Source: Dromiciops gliroides
Taxonomy: Eukaryota; Chordata; Mammalia; Microbiotheria; Microbiotheriidae
Assembly: GCF_019393635.1 (NCBI RefSeq)
Contig: NC_057862.1
Span: 244,700,941-244,764,940 of the forward strand
DNA: 64,000 nucleotides
Reading direction: 5' to 3'
Of this stretch, positions 32,026-42,682 are shown piece after piece. Under the pieces are notes generated by a model that saw only the letters and a program-made list of their open reading frames with translations, searched no databases and had not been told where the DNA came from. Every line of letters begins with the position of its first letter. Positions within the stretch are counted from its first letter, which is position 1. The translations under genes and the position numbers were made by a program.

Positions 32026-32890
32026 CCTGGGGCTGTGTGCTTGAGGAAGCTTCAGAGCTTGTTAGGTAGTGGTGGAATAGGTAGTAGAGCTAGGGTTGTA
32101 TATTTGATATGTTGGGCTTAGTAATGTTAAATGAAGGCTCGAATAATTTTTTCAAAATGTAAATGAACTTAAATAAAGAATATTTTTCTTCACAAAAGGA
32201 AAAAGAGTACCTTGCATCAGACATTTTCTCCATAAAGAAATCTGATTTGTTATTTTAATGGACTTTCAGTAATAGGATATTATATTCATTATTCTTGTGT
32301 GATTGTTTTATTACTCTATTTTACATGAAAGCAGGAGAGTCACTGATGAAGTGTAAGGGAAATTGGGAATAGTATTGTTTGCATGACCTATTCATTCTTA
32401 TAGATTGGATCATTTTCAATGCCAAAGTGATAATACACATCTTAGGATGTGGACCTAACAGACTGTTATCATTGTCTATTTAGAGATGTTAAACATAGCA
32501 CCTGTCTATGCTTAGATAAATTTTACAGTGACTAAAGATTCCATTTTTAGTCAATGTGCCTAACACAATTTCTAACACTCATTTGGTTTAGCAGAATCAA
32601 TCCTGCTAGAGCAAACATAAAAAATTAAAGTGATAACTTTATATAATTGAGGAGGATTTCCTGATTGTCAACTAGATTAGATTATAATCTGAATTCTTGA
32701 GAAGCAGCTGAGGCATGGAAAATTTTCTTGGGGAACTGGTCTTGGCCACCAAAAATACAGCTCTACAAGAGCATGACCATGTGTGCATTCGAATGAACTT
32801 GGAGAAATATTCAGGTTGAAAAAAGACAGTAGAGAACTTTGGTTAGGTTTAGGAATAGATCTTTGTTGAATAAGGCACTTTGAATATTTC
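32026..32890. other. unassigned AT-rich sequence
   Basis: Nothing recognised. Confidence 0.45.
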
Positions 32891-32893
32891 AAT

Positions 32894-33441
32894 TGTGAGA
32901 TTAAAATTGGATATTAGATCATAAATTTACCCTACTTAAACTTTCCCTTAATTTATCTCCCAGACTAGTAAATGGAAGAAGCTTCTGGTTTTCTAGATAG
33001 ACCTTTTATTGTATGGTAGTCACAAGGTGATGTTGATTAAAAGGATAGGAAAGTAGAAATACAATACAAATCGTCTTAAGTCTAGGCTTAGTCTATATTC
33101 TGTATAAAACTCGCCAAAACCCAAGGCCACCTTTGGGGAGAGAGACCAAGTGAAGCGCGTGCTGTTAACCGAGAGCTGGGCGGAGTCAAACTCCAGTCCG
33201 CGTCTGTCTGTGCAGCACAGCCAGGAGACCAGCAGAGCAGGAAAGAAAGGCCCACTTCCGTTCTCTCCTTGCCTTTTAAGCTCGCACCCCGGAAGTCGAG
33301 TGCTCAGCAGGCAATCTGGCGTGCGTCGCAGGCGGACTGGTGTGCGTAGCTCATGCTGTTGGTCTCCTCCCCAAAAGGGTGGTCCTAAAAAAAACTGGCG
33401 TCTCTCCATTATCTAACCAACTGTTAAAACTTTTTACCACA
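32894..33441 (-). mobile_element. ERV 3' LTR (family E)
   Basis: The start is fixed by the purine tract: TGTGGTAAAAAG at 33,441 on the minus strand. A TATA-like AGCTTAAAAGG lies near 33,277 and AATAAA (minus) at 33,004-33,009. The LTR end is not marked by a visible repeat. I place it at the TCTCACA near 32,894 by analogy with U5 length, but it could lie up to about 130 bp to the right. It is GC-rich in the middle, with CpG sites still present, and does not align with family A. Confidence 0.6.
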
Positions 33442-33454
33442 TTCCCCCCTTTTG
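33442..33454 (-). promoter_or_regulatory. ERV polypurine tract
   Basis: AAAAGGGGGGAA on the minus strand, immediately before the LTR. It differs slightly from the tract at 2770-2784. Confidence 0.7.
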
Positions 33455-33910
33455 TTCCTCAAGAAACAAAATATTTCCTTGACGGAACAGTAAGAAGAAT
33501 ATAATAACTATTGCTAACTAATAATATGTGAACAACAATATAGAAAAGGAAGAGAGGAAAGTTTTGTCCAGAGGGGCGATTTTTTTTGTCCTCATGAACC
33601 GACGCTTTGACATTAGTCTTGCAAAGGGAGAGCCTCTGCAGAGAGTACATGTTACAGATAGTATATATTATAACAGAAAGGAGATAGTAAAAACTAACAA
33701 AACATATAAAGTCTCTGAGTTCTCTTGTCTTCTTGAAGTGGTAAGATGTCATCAGGAGGAAACTGGATTCTGGACTCTGGTCTGGATTCTGATCTGGAAA
33801 AACTGGATTCTGGACTCTGGTCTGGAAAGCTGGATTCTTTTCTTTAACTGTTTGAATTGCTGTATTTTTACTAAACCTTAGCATAGCATTGTCAATGATC
33901 AAATTAATAA
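33442..33910 (-). mobile_element. ERV internal 3' fragment
   Basis: The last 230 or so bases before the purine tract are nearly identical to 2550-2784. Upstream it diverges into a short tandem array at about 33,760-33,840. Retroviral sequence is not recognised beyond about 33,910, so this copy is 5'-truncated. Confidence 0.7.
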
Positions 33911-33917
33911 ATTCCAT
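33459..33917 (-). pseudogene. ERV short ORF, second copy (extended)
   Basis: A 152-codon frame. Residues about 80-152 match the 83-codon frame at 2516-2767 and include the same hydrophobic segment (FPLFLFYIVVHILLV) and the same PSRKxFVS end. Residues about 30-60 come from the tandem array and are rich in proline, glutamine and asparagine. The unmatched N-terminal half suggests that the shared C-terminal part, not the whole frame, is the conserved unit. No known domain. Possibly an envelope tail or accessory frame; function unknown. Confidence 0.35.
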
Positions 33918-33989
33918 TACACAGTAACCTTTCTTCTGTTCTCATCTACCCTTCTTCTTCATTCCCCTTATTCCTTCATTGAAAGGAAA

Positions 33990-34185
33990 CATATATAGAG
34001 TACAAGTGCATAGACTTGGAATCAGGACTTAAATAAAGTCACTTCGTCTCTCTGGGTCTCTTTCAAACATGGGTTTTGAACCTAAATTCTCTATTTCCAG
34101 AAGCAATGCTCTTTTAGCTGTGGGTCTTATGGAAAAAGCAAAGGAAACAAAATGAATAGGACTAATGTTCCCCTGGTACCAACAG
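33990..34185 (+). repeat. MIR-like SINE with an unusual 3' part, copy 2
   Basis: GACTTGGAATCAGGACTT, AGTCACTTCGTCTCTCTGGG, then ACCTAAATTCTCTATTTCC, GGAAAAAGCAAAGGAAAC and GACTAATGTTCCCCTGG, parallel to copy 1. Confidence 0.5.
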
Positions 34186-34439
34186 AATATTACATGACCA
34201 AAAGTTGTTGAATAGGTATTCTTCAAAGAAATTATGGGAGAACATGTACAAGAATGCCACAATATGAGAAGATATAAAAAAGGGAATATTCATATCAATG
34301 AGATTATATATTTTTGAAGTATTTATATACAAAGAAAATTTGAAAATGCAATGTAAATGTTTTGCATTCTTTATTTGTAAATTATACCTCTTTCTAATTC
34401 TACAAGAGATTGGCTATCCAACATTTGGTTATTCAGCAT

Positions 34440-34930
34440 AAATTAAGACTAGGATGAGGAAGAGATTTGAAGTTCATATGGCAGAGGGAGAGGTGGAATG
34501 ACAATAGATTTTGATCAGATAAGGGAATTTTAGAGTTTATGAAACACATGTGGTATACCAGTTGGTGATGCCAAGAGCAAAAGTGTGACCATCTCTGTGT
34601 GTATCTGATGAGTGATAGAGAAGTAGGTCCATGGAAAATGGGAGTAAGTTGAAGTAGTGGGGGGCGTGGGTGTTTGAGAATCAATGTTTATGCTAAAGTA
34701 CCCTAATATGAAGGCAGGAGTTGGGGAGGAAAACCTGTGAGCCAGGAACTGAACTTATTGAAGAAATTATGAGAATATTCTAAAAGCCAGTCAATAATAG
34801 CTACCTAAATCTTGTTTGAGGGGTAAATATGGATTGAGTGAATCTCAAAAGAGCACAGGTTCTTGAGTGATGGCGGTGGAGGCAGAGTTTGAAAGTGGCA
34901 ATGGAGGAGAATAAATATTACAACTCCCCG
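34440..34930 (-). mobile_element. LINE endonuclease relic (L2/CR1 clade, antisense)
   Basis: Minus-strand reading frames give HTHRDGHTLALGI and PLSDQNLLSFHL, which match the end of the LINE apurinic-type endonuclease (THxxGHTLDLVI ... LSDHxLIxF). ILGYFSINID upstream resembles the GDFN motif, degraded. The catalytic histidine is replaced and frames are broken. Confidence 0.6.
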
Positions 34931-34934
34931 ACCT

Positions 34935-35715
34935 TGGCCAATGAATTTGGGGTATAAATGAAAAATATAACCAATTCTAGAAAGGGTAGCTAAGGAAGTT
35001 ATATCAGGTTTTAGTCAGATAGCATACATTGTACTCCTGAGTATTAGAAATTATTTGCTCATTTTGTAGAGTTTTTATGAAGTTCCCCTTAAATGTGGTT
35101 CTTTGCTGGACTCCCAGGGTTGGTGCCATTATAGAGACCATTGCTGGCATTCTTTTTGCCCCATAGTTGGTGGGGATGGTGGGGTTGGTGGGTGGTGGGT
35201 CATTCACTCTGAAGGTAATTTCCTTAGGTAATTTTCACTCCTAACTGGATGTGTTGTCTCCTACTGGTCCAGATTCTTTGATCTCAGCTGGATTCACTGT
35301 TACTAGTCTAATCTACCTAATGACATGATCAGTTAGGGTAAATGAGCAAGAGAAAAGTTCTCCCTCTATTTCATTTCTCCCTTCTGCCCAAGATGGTATT
35401 CCTTCTCAGGGATTTACCTCTAGTCCTGTGAAATGAAACTCTTATTCTACTAGATTGGTTCATTGCTAGACTGGACATATCAATGAACTGACTCCTATTT
35501 TCATATGGAGATCCATCCAGTGGGCATACCTGATGTTCTCAGACAATCTTATTGCTTCCTATCTCAACCCAACCAACTAGGTTCACACTTGTAAAGAAAT
35601 GATAGGTTATAAACCATCTTATTTTGCACATTCAAAACTTCATCATGTTCATTTATTGATTGAATTGAGGTACCTGGGTCTTTTATTATTACATTAACCC
35701 TGTGATTATACTTCT
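34935..35715. other. unassigned sequence
   Basis: Nothing recognised. Confidence 0.45.
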
Positions 35716-35719
35716 AATA

Positions 35720-35790
35720 TATCGGCCCTGATACTTAGCACAATATTTGACACATAGAAGATGCTAAATAAATATTTGTTGAATTGAATG
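35720..35790 (+). mobile_element. L2 LINE terminal fragment
   Basis: TACTTAGCACAATATTTGAC and TAAATAAATATTTGTTGAAT match the L2 3' terminus. Confidence 0.6.
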
Positions 35791-35807
35791 TACTAGACTG
35801 TAATAGC

Positions 35808-35870
35808 AGTGGCAATTAGGCAGTGCAGTGGATTGAGTGCCTGTCCTGGAATCAGGAAGACTCATCTCTA
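35808..35870 (+). repeat. SINE head fragment
   Basis: GGCAATTAGGCAGTGCAGTG and TCCTGGAATCAGGAAGACTC are a tRNA-like SINE head without the CORE. Confidence 0.55.
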
Positions 35871-37105
35871 ATTAGACAAGAATTCTTAGCCTGAAAGAGG
35901 GGCTATCACAAAGGAATCTCAGGTAGCTTATTCTTAGGAGGAAATTTCATTTTCACATATACTCCTGTGCTCAGGAACTTATCTCTCTGTTTCAAACCTC
36001 ATGGCATCTTCTATTTAGGTTCATAGAATCATTTAGCCACTTTTCCATTCCAACTTTAAAAAAGCAGCATTAAATTACTCAGACAGGCTATGGACATGTA
36101 TTGATTCTGGTTTTGAAATACTGTAAACCAATAGTTTTGAATCTGAGCTTCAGAGCAACAGCCTCTAATTCATCATCAGAAAAAGGAAAATATGAAGTGA
36201 TTCACTTTTCTTGGTGCATTAGTCACTACACACTGAGTCATCAGTAATAATGATCCAATAATTAGAAAGGAAAATGGCCTAGATTTAATAGGAGGTTTTC
36301 ATTATTATGAACAGTAAGTGAATTGAATCCTAGCTGAGAAATGCCCTAAATGAAATCTTCCCAATGAGCAAATGCATAATACATGGATCAGGTGGTTTGA
36401 TAAGAAAGAGTTATTGACTTTCTGGTCAAGTTACTGTAGCTTCCATCAATGTCTTGTTCTGAAATCACAGTAAATGAGCAGATCAATAGTTAATGGGAAT
36501 GTGAGAAAGGTTTAAAGCATATAATTCAGATCCCAAGACAAGGAGATTGTACTCATTTGCAATTCTCTTGCACTTTGGGGGACACATTAATGTGTGTTTA
36601 ACCAGTTTGGATAGCCCAACATTTTAAGCTCCAACGGCCTTTCAATAAAACCCCAAATCAAAAGGGGGCTTTTTGTTTTACTTATGTCAGGCTCTCTCCT
36701 TTTCATTTTATTACCTAAGTTCTTTCATTAGTGGCATCTAATATTTCATAAAATCATTTGCTTTGAAGATCAGAGTGCCTGGGGTGGGGGGTTGGCTCCA
36801 ATCTCAGTCATAAAGCATTCATAAAGTTTTACTCCAAACAGGTTTCATTTGAGACTGTAATTGTATTTGCACATCTTTTCCCCCTCTACTTACTAAATTT
36901 GATTGCATCAATTTGAGACCACCTGAGATAATAAACATGAATCTTTCCTTATACTGAACTCTGTTAGAAAACAGGAATATAGGACAGGACAGAGTAGAAG
37001 AAAATGATTATTCTGACTCTTTGCTCCTTTTTTGTTTAAATAAGGAGATACAACAAATGGCATAAGTGTTGCAAATCCAGATTGATCTTCTGCTCATCTT
37101 AAGAA
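35871..37105. other. repeat-poor AT-rich block
   Basis: About 1.2 kb without recognised repeats or frames. It has many TAAT/ATTA motifs and the homopolymer-poor text typical of conserved non-coding sequence. Conservation itself cannot be judged here. Confidence 0.4.
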
Positions 37106-37109
37106 TATT

Positions 37110-37830
37110 ACAAGTTTTTAAATGACTTTTTATTTAATTTTCTCAATTGCATATAAAATAATCTTAACTTTTAAAAAGTACTTTTGTTTTTGTTTTTGTT
37201 TTTGTTTTTGTTTTTTTGCGGGGCAATGGGGGTTAAGTGATTTGCCCAGGGTCACACAGCTAGTACGTGTCAAGTGTCTGAGGCCGTATTTGAACTCAGG
37301 TACTCCTGAATCCAGGGCCGGTGCTTTATCCACTGCGCCACCTAGCCGCCCCAGTACTTTAAAATATTAATATTAATATTTATAATTTATTAATATTAAT
37401 AATATTTTGTCATTTCAAATTCCCTTCCTCCTTGAGATTATATATGTGCTAATGCAAAACATATTTCTATATTAGTCATGTTGTAAAAGAAAATAGGCCA
37501 AAAAACACAAGAAAAGTCAAGTTTTAAAAAAAGTATGCTTCAATCTGCATTGAGACTCCATCAGCTCTTTTAGTATTTTACATCATGAATCATTTGGAAT
37601 TAGATCACTGTAATGCTGAGATTAGTTAAGTCATTCACAGTTGATAATGGTACAATATTGCTATTGCTGTGTACAATGGTTCTGCTCTCTTCACTGCATC
37701 AGTTCATGCAAGTTTCTTGAAAGCATCTTGCTCATCATTTCTTATAGCATGATAGCATTCCATTATAATCATATACCACAACTTGTTCAGCCATTCCCCA
37801 ATTGATGGGCATCCCTTCAATAAGAGTATT
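37110..37830 (-). mobile_element. L1 3' end (split by a SINE)
   Basis: Landmarks: TATTTCTATATTAGTCATG, TGCTTCAATCTGCATTGAGA, CATTTCTTATAGCATGATAG, CAACTTGTTCAGCCATTCCC. The left 70 bp of the L1 tail lies before the SINE. Confidence 0.8.
37185..37352 (-). repeat. CORE-SINE (WSINE type), complete
   Basis: AGTACTTT at 37,177-37,184 and 37,353-37,360. The tail is (TTTTTG)n, giving a length-variable run. Confidence 0.9.
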
Positions 37831-37995
37831 ATAAGTTTTGATGCAAAGGAAGTAGTTACAAATAAAGCCTTAAGCAGAAAACATGGGTAGGAGAAGAGGA
37901 AACAGGAATGTTGCTAATGGAAGGCTGCATTTCTGTTGTGCCCACTGCTCATTTTCATTAGGGCACCATTCTCAACTTAGGAATGCATATATCCT

Positions 37996-38140
37996 TTTTT
38001 TTTTGGTGGGGCAATGAGGGTTAAGTGACTTGCCTAGGATCACACAGCTAGTAAGTGTCAAATGTCTGAGACCAGATTTGAACTCAGGTTCTCCTGGATC
38101 CAGGACTGGTGCTTTATCCACTGCATCACCTACCTGCCCC
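37996..38140 (-). repeat. CORE-SINE (WSINE type), complete
   Basis: Perfect 17-bp duplication AGGAATGCATATATCCT at 37,979-37,995 and 38,141-38,157. Confidence 0.93.
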
Positions 38141-38159
38141 AGGAATGCATATATCCTGA

Positions 38160-38500
38160 TCAGGAATTCTTCCCCCAAAAGATAATTAAGACCAAGTCCC
38201 TATCCTTAAGCAAGTTACAGTATAATTGGGGTAGTGAGTTGGGTAGGAGGTGGAAAAAAGGTAAATAAATAACTATGATGCATGCATAATAATGGGGACT
38301 GGACCAGCGTGTTCTGCATGTTGTTAGCCCCCTACTCTGCCCCTGATTCAGAGTATCCTGGGTATTCTTTAGCTATTTCTTATCCACTTACTTCAGAGTG
38401 AAGAAAATTCTATTAACTGGCTGCTGAGCTGGGACTCATAAATACAGAAGAAGAATGCAAGCAATATCTTCCCTGGTGTAAAATTAGCTAGAATGACTAT
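38160..38500. other. unassigned sequence
   Basis: Nothing recognised. Confidence 0.45.
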
Positions 38501-38583
38501 AGGCAGTTAGAGGGTGCAGTGAATAAAGCCATGGGAACTGGAGTCAGGAAGACTTGAATTCACATTTAGCCTCACTTACTTAT
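38501..38583 (+). repeat. SINE fragment
   Basis: GCAGTTAGAGGGTGCAGTG, CTGGAGTCAGGAAGACTTG and AATTCACATTTAGCCTCA; ends before the CORE. Confidence 0.55.
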
Positions 38584-38604
38584 GAGATAATATTCGTAAA
38601 GCTC

Positions 38605-38770
38605 TTTGTATCAATATTCATTAGTGATATTGGTATATAGTTGGTTTTTATTTTGTTTCTGTCAGTTTGGGGTATTAGGATCATTTGTCTCATAAAAGGA
38701 GCTTGGTAGAGCTGTCTATATTTTTACAAGAATTTTTCTGGCATAGGTATTTGTTTTTCTTTAAAGGTTC
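38605..38770 (-). mobile_element. L1 ORF2 fragment (antisense)
   Basis: ATTCATTAGTGATATTGG, GGTATTAGGATCATTTGTCT and CATAAAAGGAGCTTGGTAG are the reverse of the reverse-transcriptase region also seen near 53.48-53.58 kb. Confidence 0.6.
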
Positions 38771-38799
38771 GATAGCATAATAGATGGAGTGGCTGGGTG

Positions 38800-39119
38800 G
38801 CTCAATAGATAGAGTGCCCCCTGGAGCCAGGAAGGCTCATCTTCACGAGTTTAAATCTAGCCTTGGACACTTACTAGCTGTGTGACCTTGGGCAAGTCAC
38901 TTACCTCTATTTACCTCAGCTTTCTCATCTCTAAAATGAGTGGGAATAGAAAATGCCAAGTCCAGGGCAGCTAGGTGGCACAGTAGATAAAGCACCAGCC
39001 CTGGAGTCAGGAGGACCTGAGTTCAAATCTCGCCTTAGACACTTGACACTCACTAGCTGTGTGACCTCAGGCAAGTCACTTAACCCCCATTGCCCCACAG
39101 AAAAGAAAGAAAGAAAGAG

Positions 39120-39178
<59 letters not shown>

Positions 39179-39225
39179 AAATGGCAAATGAGGTCATGAA
39201 AAGTGGGAAATAATTGAAAAACACC
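38800..39225 (+). repeat. MON1/MAR1-like SINE interrupted by a WSINE
   Basis: Head (GCTGGGTGGCTCAATAGATA), CORE (TGTGTGACCTTGGGCAAGTC), CATCTCTAAAATGAG, then the younger SINE, then the tail (GGTCATGAAAAGTGGGAAA, ACACCTGAACA). Confidence 0.75.
38962..39176 (+). repeat. CORE-SINE with (GAAA)n-expanded tail
   Basis: The body ends at about 39,098 and is followed by about 80 bp of GAAA units. AGAAAATGCCAA and AGAAAATGGCAA flank the insert as a near-perfect duplication. Confidence 0.88.
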
Positions 39226-39229
39226 TGAA

Positions 39230-39550
39230 CAAGGTATAATAGATATTCAAGAAATGACTAGCCTTCCAGGATTTGTAAGTTTAGAGGAAAATTAAAAAAA
39301 AAAATAACATTCCCTCTAGCCTTGAGAGTGATTTAAGCTATTGTGATCTTTGAGTTTTTAATCATGCCTGGGAAATTTTTTCTGTCTGAGAGTTTTAAAA
39401 GAAACACATATAACCTTAAAAAAAATAAATTGAGAGGAAGGATCAGTCAACAGAAAATACCAAATAAACACAAAATAATAATAAAAATCTTACATAAACC
39501 CTTATCTTACAAGGTAGAACCAAGTAAACACTTATTAACAACAATAATAA
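39230..39550. other. unassigned sequence
   Basis: AT-rich. Nothing recognised. Confidence 0.4.
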
Positions 39551-39596
39551 CAATAGCTAGCAATTATATAGCGCTTTGAGGTTTGCAAAGCAATAA

Positions 39597-39847
39597 TGTT
39601 TGTTATTGTTCAGTCTTTTCATTCATGTCCATGACCTCATTTTGAGGTTTTCTTCGCAAAGATACTGAAGAAGTTTGTTATTTCCTTCTCCAGGTCATTT
39701 TACAGATGAGGAACTGGAACAAATAGGGTTAAGTGACTTGACCAGGGTGACATGGGGAGGAAGTGTCTGAGGCCAGATTTGAACTCAGGAAGATAAATCT
39801 TTCTGATTCCAGGGCTGGCACACTATCCATTGTGCCACCCAGCTGCC

Positions 39848-39848
<1 letters not shown>
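39597..39848 (-). repeat. MON1/MAR1-like SINE
   Basis: TGTCCATGACCTCATTTTGAG, AAAGATACTGAAG, GAGGAACTGGAACAAATAGGG, CORE and head (GTGCCACCCAGCTGCCC). Confidence 0.75.
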
Positions 39849-39886
<38 letters not shown>

Positions 39887-40022
39887 ACACACACACACAT
39901 ACAATGCATTATGTATGCTTGTATATATCTGCATTATGTATATGTGTATGTGTATATATGTGTATATGTATGTATGCATACATATACATATACATGCATG
40001 CACAGTACATATATACACACAC
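39849..40022. repeat. (TG)n/(AC)n/(TA)-rich microsatellite
   Basis: A TG run switches to CA at about 39,887, making an inverted TG/CA pair, then TATGTA-type variants. Cysteine/valine and tyrosine/histidine-rich frames here are artefacts. Confidence 0.9.
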
Positions 40023-40239
40023 TTATTTGATCCTCATAACATCTCTGTTAGATAGGTGTTTTTATTTTCACCATTTTCCAGATAATGAAACTGAAGCTGA
40101 GAGAGGTTAAGTGGATTGCATAGGTTCACACAGTACGTATCAGAAGTGGGATTTGAACTCAGGTCTCCCTGACTTCAACTCTTCCACTCTATCCACTGTA
40201 TTTCTCAACTACCTGTAAGCAGAAAACAAACAGAAATCT

Positions 40240-40276
40240 TAAAAAAGAAAAGAAAAGAAAAAGAAAAAAAGAAAAT
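40240..40276. repeat. (AAAAG)n low-complexity run
   Basis: A-rich with regular G spacing. Confidence 0.8.
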
Positions 40277-40532
40277 CCCTTTCCAGTTTAGTTTGAAGCA
40301 CTCCCTTTGGCTCCCCCCCCCCTTTTCTTTTCATAGTTGTAATCACTGGGTACACAGTTGTGGTTCTGCCAATCTTTTTTTATCACTTATCCAATATTTC
40401 CTTGCACTCATCATGTTTATCACCTTTGACATGTGAGCTATTATGATTAGTTTATAATCATTTGAATATTAATTCCCACATGAGGATTTCTGATAGTCCA
40501 TGGTTACTATGTCTCTTAAGAATTTCCTTGTA

Positions 40533-40712
40533 TAGTGTTTCATATATATATATATATATGTATATAGTATATATGTATATATGTGTATATGTATAGTGTT
40601 TCCTATATATAGTGTGTATATTTGTATATATGCATATGTGTATAGTGTTTCCTATATATACTATAGTGTATATATGTATAGTGTTTCATATATATATGGC
40701 TGTATAGTGAAC
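40533..40712. repeat. TA-rich minisatellite with a TATAGTGTTTC core
   Basis: Four copies of TATAGTGTTTC(C/A)TATATA are spread among TATATGTATA-type spacers. Confidence 0.8.
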
Positions 40713-40714
40713 AA

Positions 40715-41090
40715 GATTGTTTTTCCCCCATCCTGCTTTCACCAAATGCCAGCAGTCTGACCTTAGATGATACAGATTTCCCATTTCTACAGGAGAACAT
40801 GAAAAAGGCTCTTGTGAAATAAGCCATAACCCAAAACAATGGAAGCAAATTACTTTTATTGCAGTCAATTTCACAACTATTGTTCTCCTCCCCCTTCATT
40901 AATACAGTTAACATAAGCAAAGATGAAAAAATGACTATGCTTCAGTTAAAGGGATCCTATTCTCCAAATTTAGATGTATTAGGCAGTTACAGTTAATGCA
41001 TAATGGATTTGTACAAATTGGCTTTAACCATTTACTCATATTTGAGAGAGGTATGCATAGTATAGCCTTAGAAGGGAATAGGAGAAGGGA
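40715..41090. other. unassigned sequence
   Basis: Minus-strand frames of 62-105 codons show no domain. Confidence 0.4.
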
Positions 41091-41091
41091 A

Positions 41092-41359
41092 TAAACATTT
41101 ATATAGTGCCTACTATGTGCCAGGCTCCTAGGGCTTTCAAAATTTGTTTTTACAAATATTCTTATTTGATCCTCAAAACAACTCTGCAAGTTAGGTGTTG
41201 TTATTGTTTTTATTATTATTAATCTCATTTTACAATTGAGGAGACTAAGGCAAACAGGTTACCCAGGGTCACACAGGTAGTGTCTGAGGTAGAATTTGAA
41301 CTCAGATCTTCCAGTTTCCAGGCCCAGCACTCTATTCACTGTGCCACCAGCTGCCTCCT
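41092..41359 (-). repeat. MIR-like SINE
   Basis: ACATTTATATAGTGCCTACT, TTTGATCCTCAAAACAACTC, TTTTACAATTGAGGAGACT, GGGTCACACAGG, head ending GTGCCACCAGCTGCC. A TTATTG-type insertion lies in the middle. Confidence 0.78.
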
Positions 41360-41360
41360 T

Positions 41361-41527
41361 GGAGTCATGAAGAGTTGGATTCAACTCCTGCCTTAGAGAC
41401 ACATAAGATATGTGACTGTCAAGAGTATGAATAGTCATTTGACTTCTTAGTGACCCCAGGCAGTTCCCCAAGACTTTAAAGTGCAGATAAGTTGCCAACA
41501 CGTATTAGTGGAGAGAGTTTCCACATT
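41361..41527 (+). repeat. diverged CORE-SINE fragment with alternative 3' tail
   Basis: GAGTCATGAAGAGTTGGATTC and GACCCCAGGCAGTTCCCC are followed by AAGACTTTAAAGTGCAGATA and TTAGTGGAGAGAGTTTCC. The continuation of this tail type is seen at 44,405-44,500. Confidence 0.5.
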
Positions 41528-41543
41528 GAGATTTTCACACACC

Positions 41544-41691
41544 AGGACAACTAGGTGGCACAGTGTATAAAGCACTGGCCCTGGGTTCAGGAGGACCTGA
41601 GTTCAAATCCAGCCTCAAACACTTGACACTTAATAGCTGTGTGACCCTGGGCAAGTCACTTAACCCTCACTGTCCCACCAAAATAAAAAAA
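41544..41691 (+). repeat. CORE-SINE (WSINE type), complete
   Basis: GAGATTTTCACACACC at 41,528-41,543 and GAGATTTTCACATACC at 41,692-41,707 differ by one base. Confidence 0.9.
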
Positions 41692-41849
41692 GAGATTTTC
41701 ACATACCAATAAAATCTCAAATCTGAACAAAAAAACACAACCAAGATGATAACAACCTGCAACAATCTACAGCTTAATTTATGTATCAAGGTGCACACTT
41801 GGAACAAAGCTGGCTTTTTGTTATAGTAGTTGAATCACTTTCCTCTTTT

Positions 41850-41913
41850 CACTTCTTAGAATAGTACCTGGCAATAGTAGATGTTTAATCAATACTTATT
41901 GACTGACTGACTG
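41850..41913 (+). mobile_element. L2 LINE terminal fragment
   Basis: AGTACCTGGCAATAGTAGAT and ATACTTATTGACTGACTGAC. Confidence 0.6.
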
Positions 41914-41964
41914 TATTAAGGTGGCTGTCCCTTGTGGACTTTGATTGAGTACATTAGAAACTAT

Positions 41965-42155
41965 ATTGAACTTGGTGCCAAGATCTGATTTCACATTCCA
42001 TGCTTGACACTTACTGATTATATGATGTTGGACAAGCCTTTTAATCTTTCCATGCTTAAGTTTCTGGATCTGTAAGATGAAAGTAGTGCCATTTTAATAG
42101 CTATCTTCCAGGGTTTTTAAGTGAATCAGATGAGATAGCATAGATGTGAAAGGTG
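41965..42155 (+). repeat. MIR fragment
   Basis: GCTTGACACTTACTGATTAT, GTTGGACAAGCCTTTTAATC, TGAATCAGATGAGATAGC. Confidence 0.55.
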
Positions 42156-42159
42156 GTAT

Positions 42160-42610
42160 GGCTAGGGGTATACTTTATGGTGCTGCCAAAGGTATGCCCA
42201 TCTTCTTACTCACTTCCCTGCCTTTTGAAATCTTCAGAGAAGCAGGATATTATCTAATTAGTATAAATTCATTAATCATTTAGGGAATGTAGTATATAGT
42301 TTAGTCTCCAGGTGGTACAACCCTCAAGCCACTAGCCCATGACAGGCTGTGTTAGAGAATCATCAGTGCACAGGGCTTCACTATCTCTCTGCATTAATGC
42401 ATACATAAGTAGAACATGCCTTCCACCCATCAGCTTGAGTATATGTGTAGCACAATAGAGCCCAGGTTCAGTATAGATGTAGGAGTATGACATGGGAAGC
42501 CATCAAAAATTATTAAAATAGGAAACTCTCTTCTCTCTGCTGTAATCCCTCTTGCTTATATTTGGGATGTCCCTTTCTCCTTCATGGCCTACTGATCTTA
42601 TTTATAGAAC
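42160..42610. other. unassigned sequence
   Basis: Nothing recognised. Confidence 0.4.
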
Positions 42611-42627
42611 CTATATAATTTATTTTT

Positions 42628-42682
42628 ATTTATTTTTTTTTGCGGGGCAATGGGGGTTAAGTGACTTGCCCAGGGTCACACA
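42628..42682 (-). repeat. CORE-SINE, strongly 5'-truncated
   Basis: Only the A-tail and last 45 or so bases (TTAAGTGACTTGCCCAGGGT) are present. The 17-bp duplication TATATAATTTATTTTTA at 42,611-42,627 and 42,683-42,699 shows that it arrived in this form. Confidence 0.88.

Larger units (their letters stand above)
39553..40216 (-). repeat. MIR-like SINE, interrupted
   Basis: The 3' end (AGCAATTATATAGCGCTTTG) lies at 39,553-39,590. The rest (TTTGATCCTCATAACATCTC, CAGATAATGAAACTGAAGC, GATTTGAACTCAGGTCTCC) lies at 40,023-40,216. Between them are a second SINE and a microsatellite. Confidence 0.7.

Noticed and set aside
33020..33409. 129-codon minus-strand frame
   Set aside because: It lies inside the family E LTR, downstream of the purine tract, and crosses the promoter region. 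Open by chance in GC-rich text.
39830..40110. Cysteine/valine- and tyrosine-rich frames
   Set aside because: Translation of (TG)n, (CA)n and TATG-type repeats.
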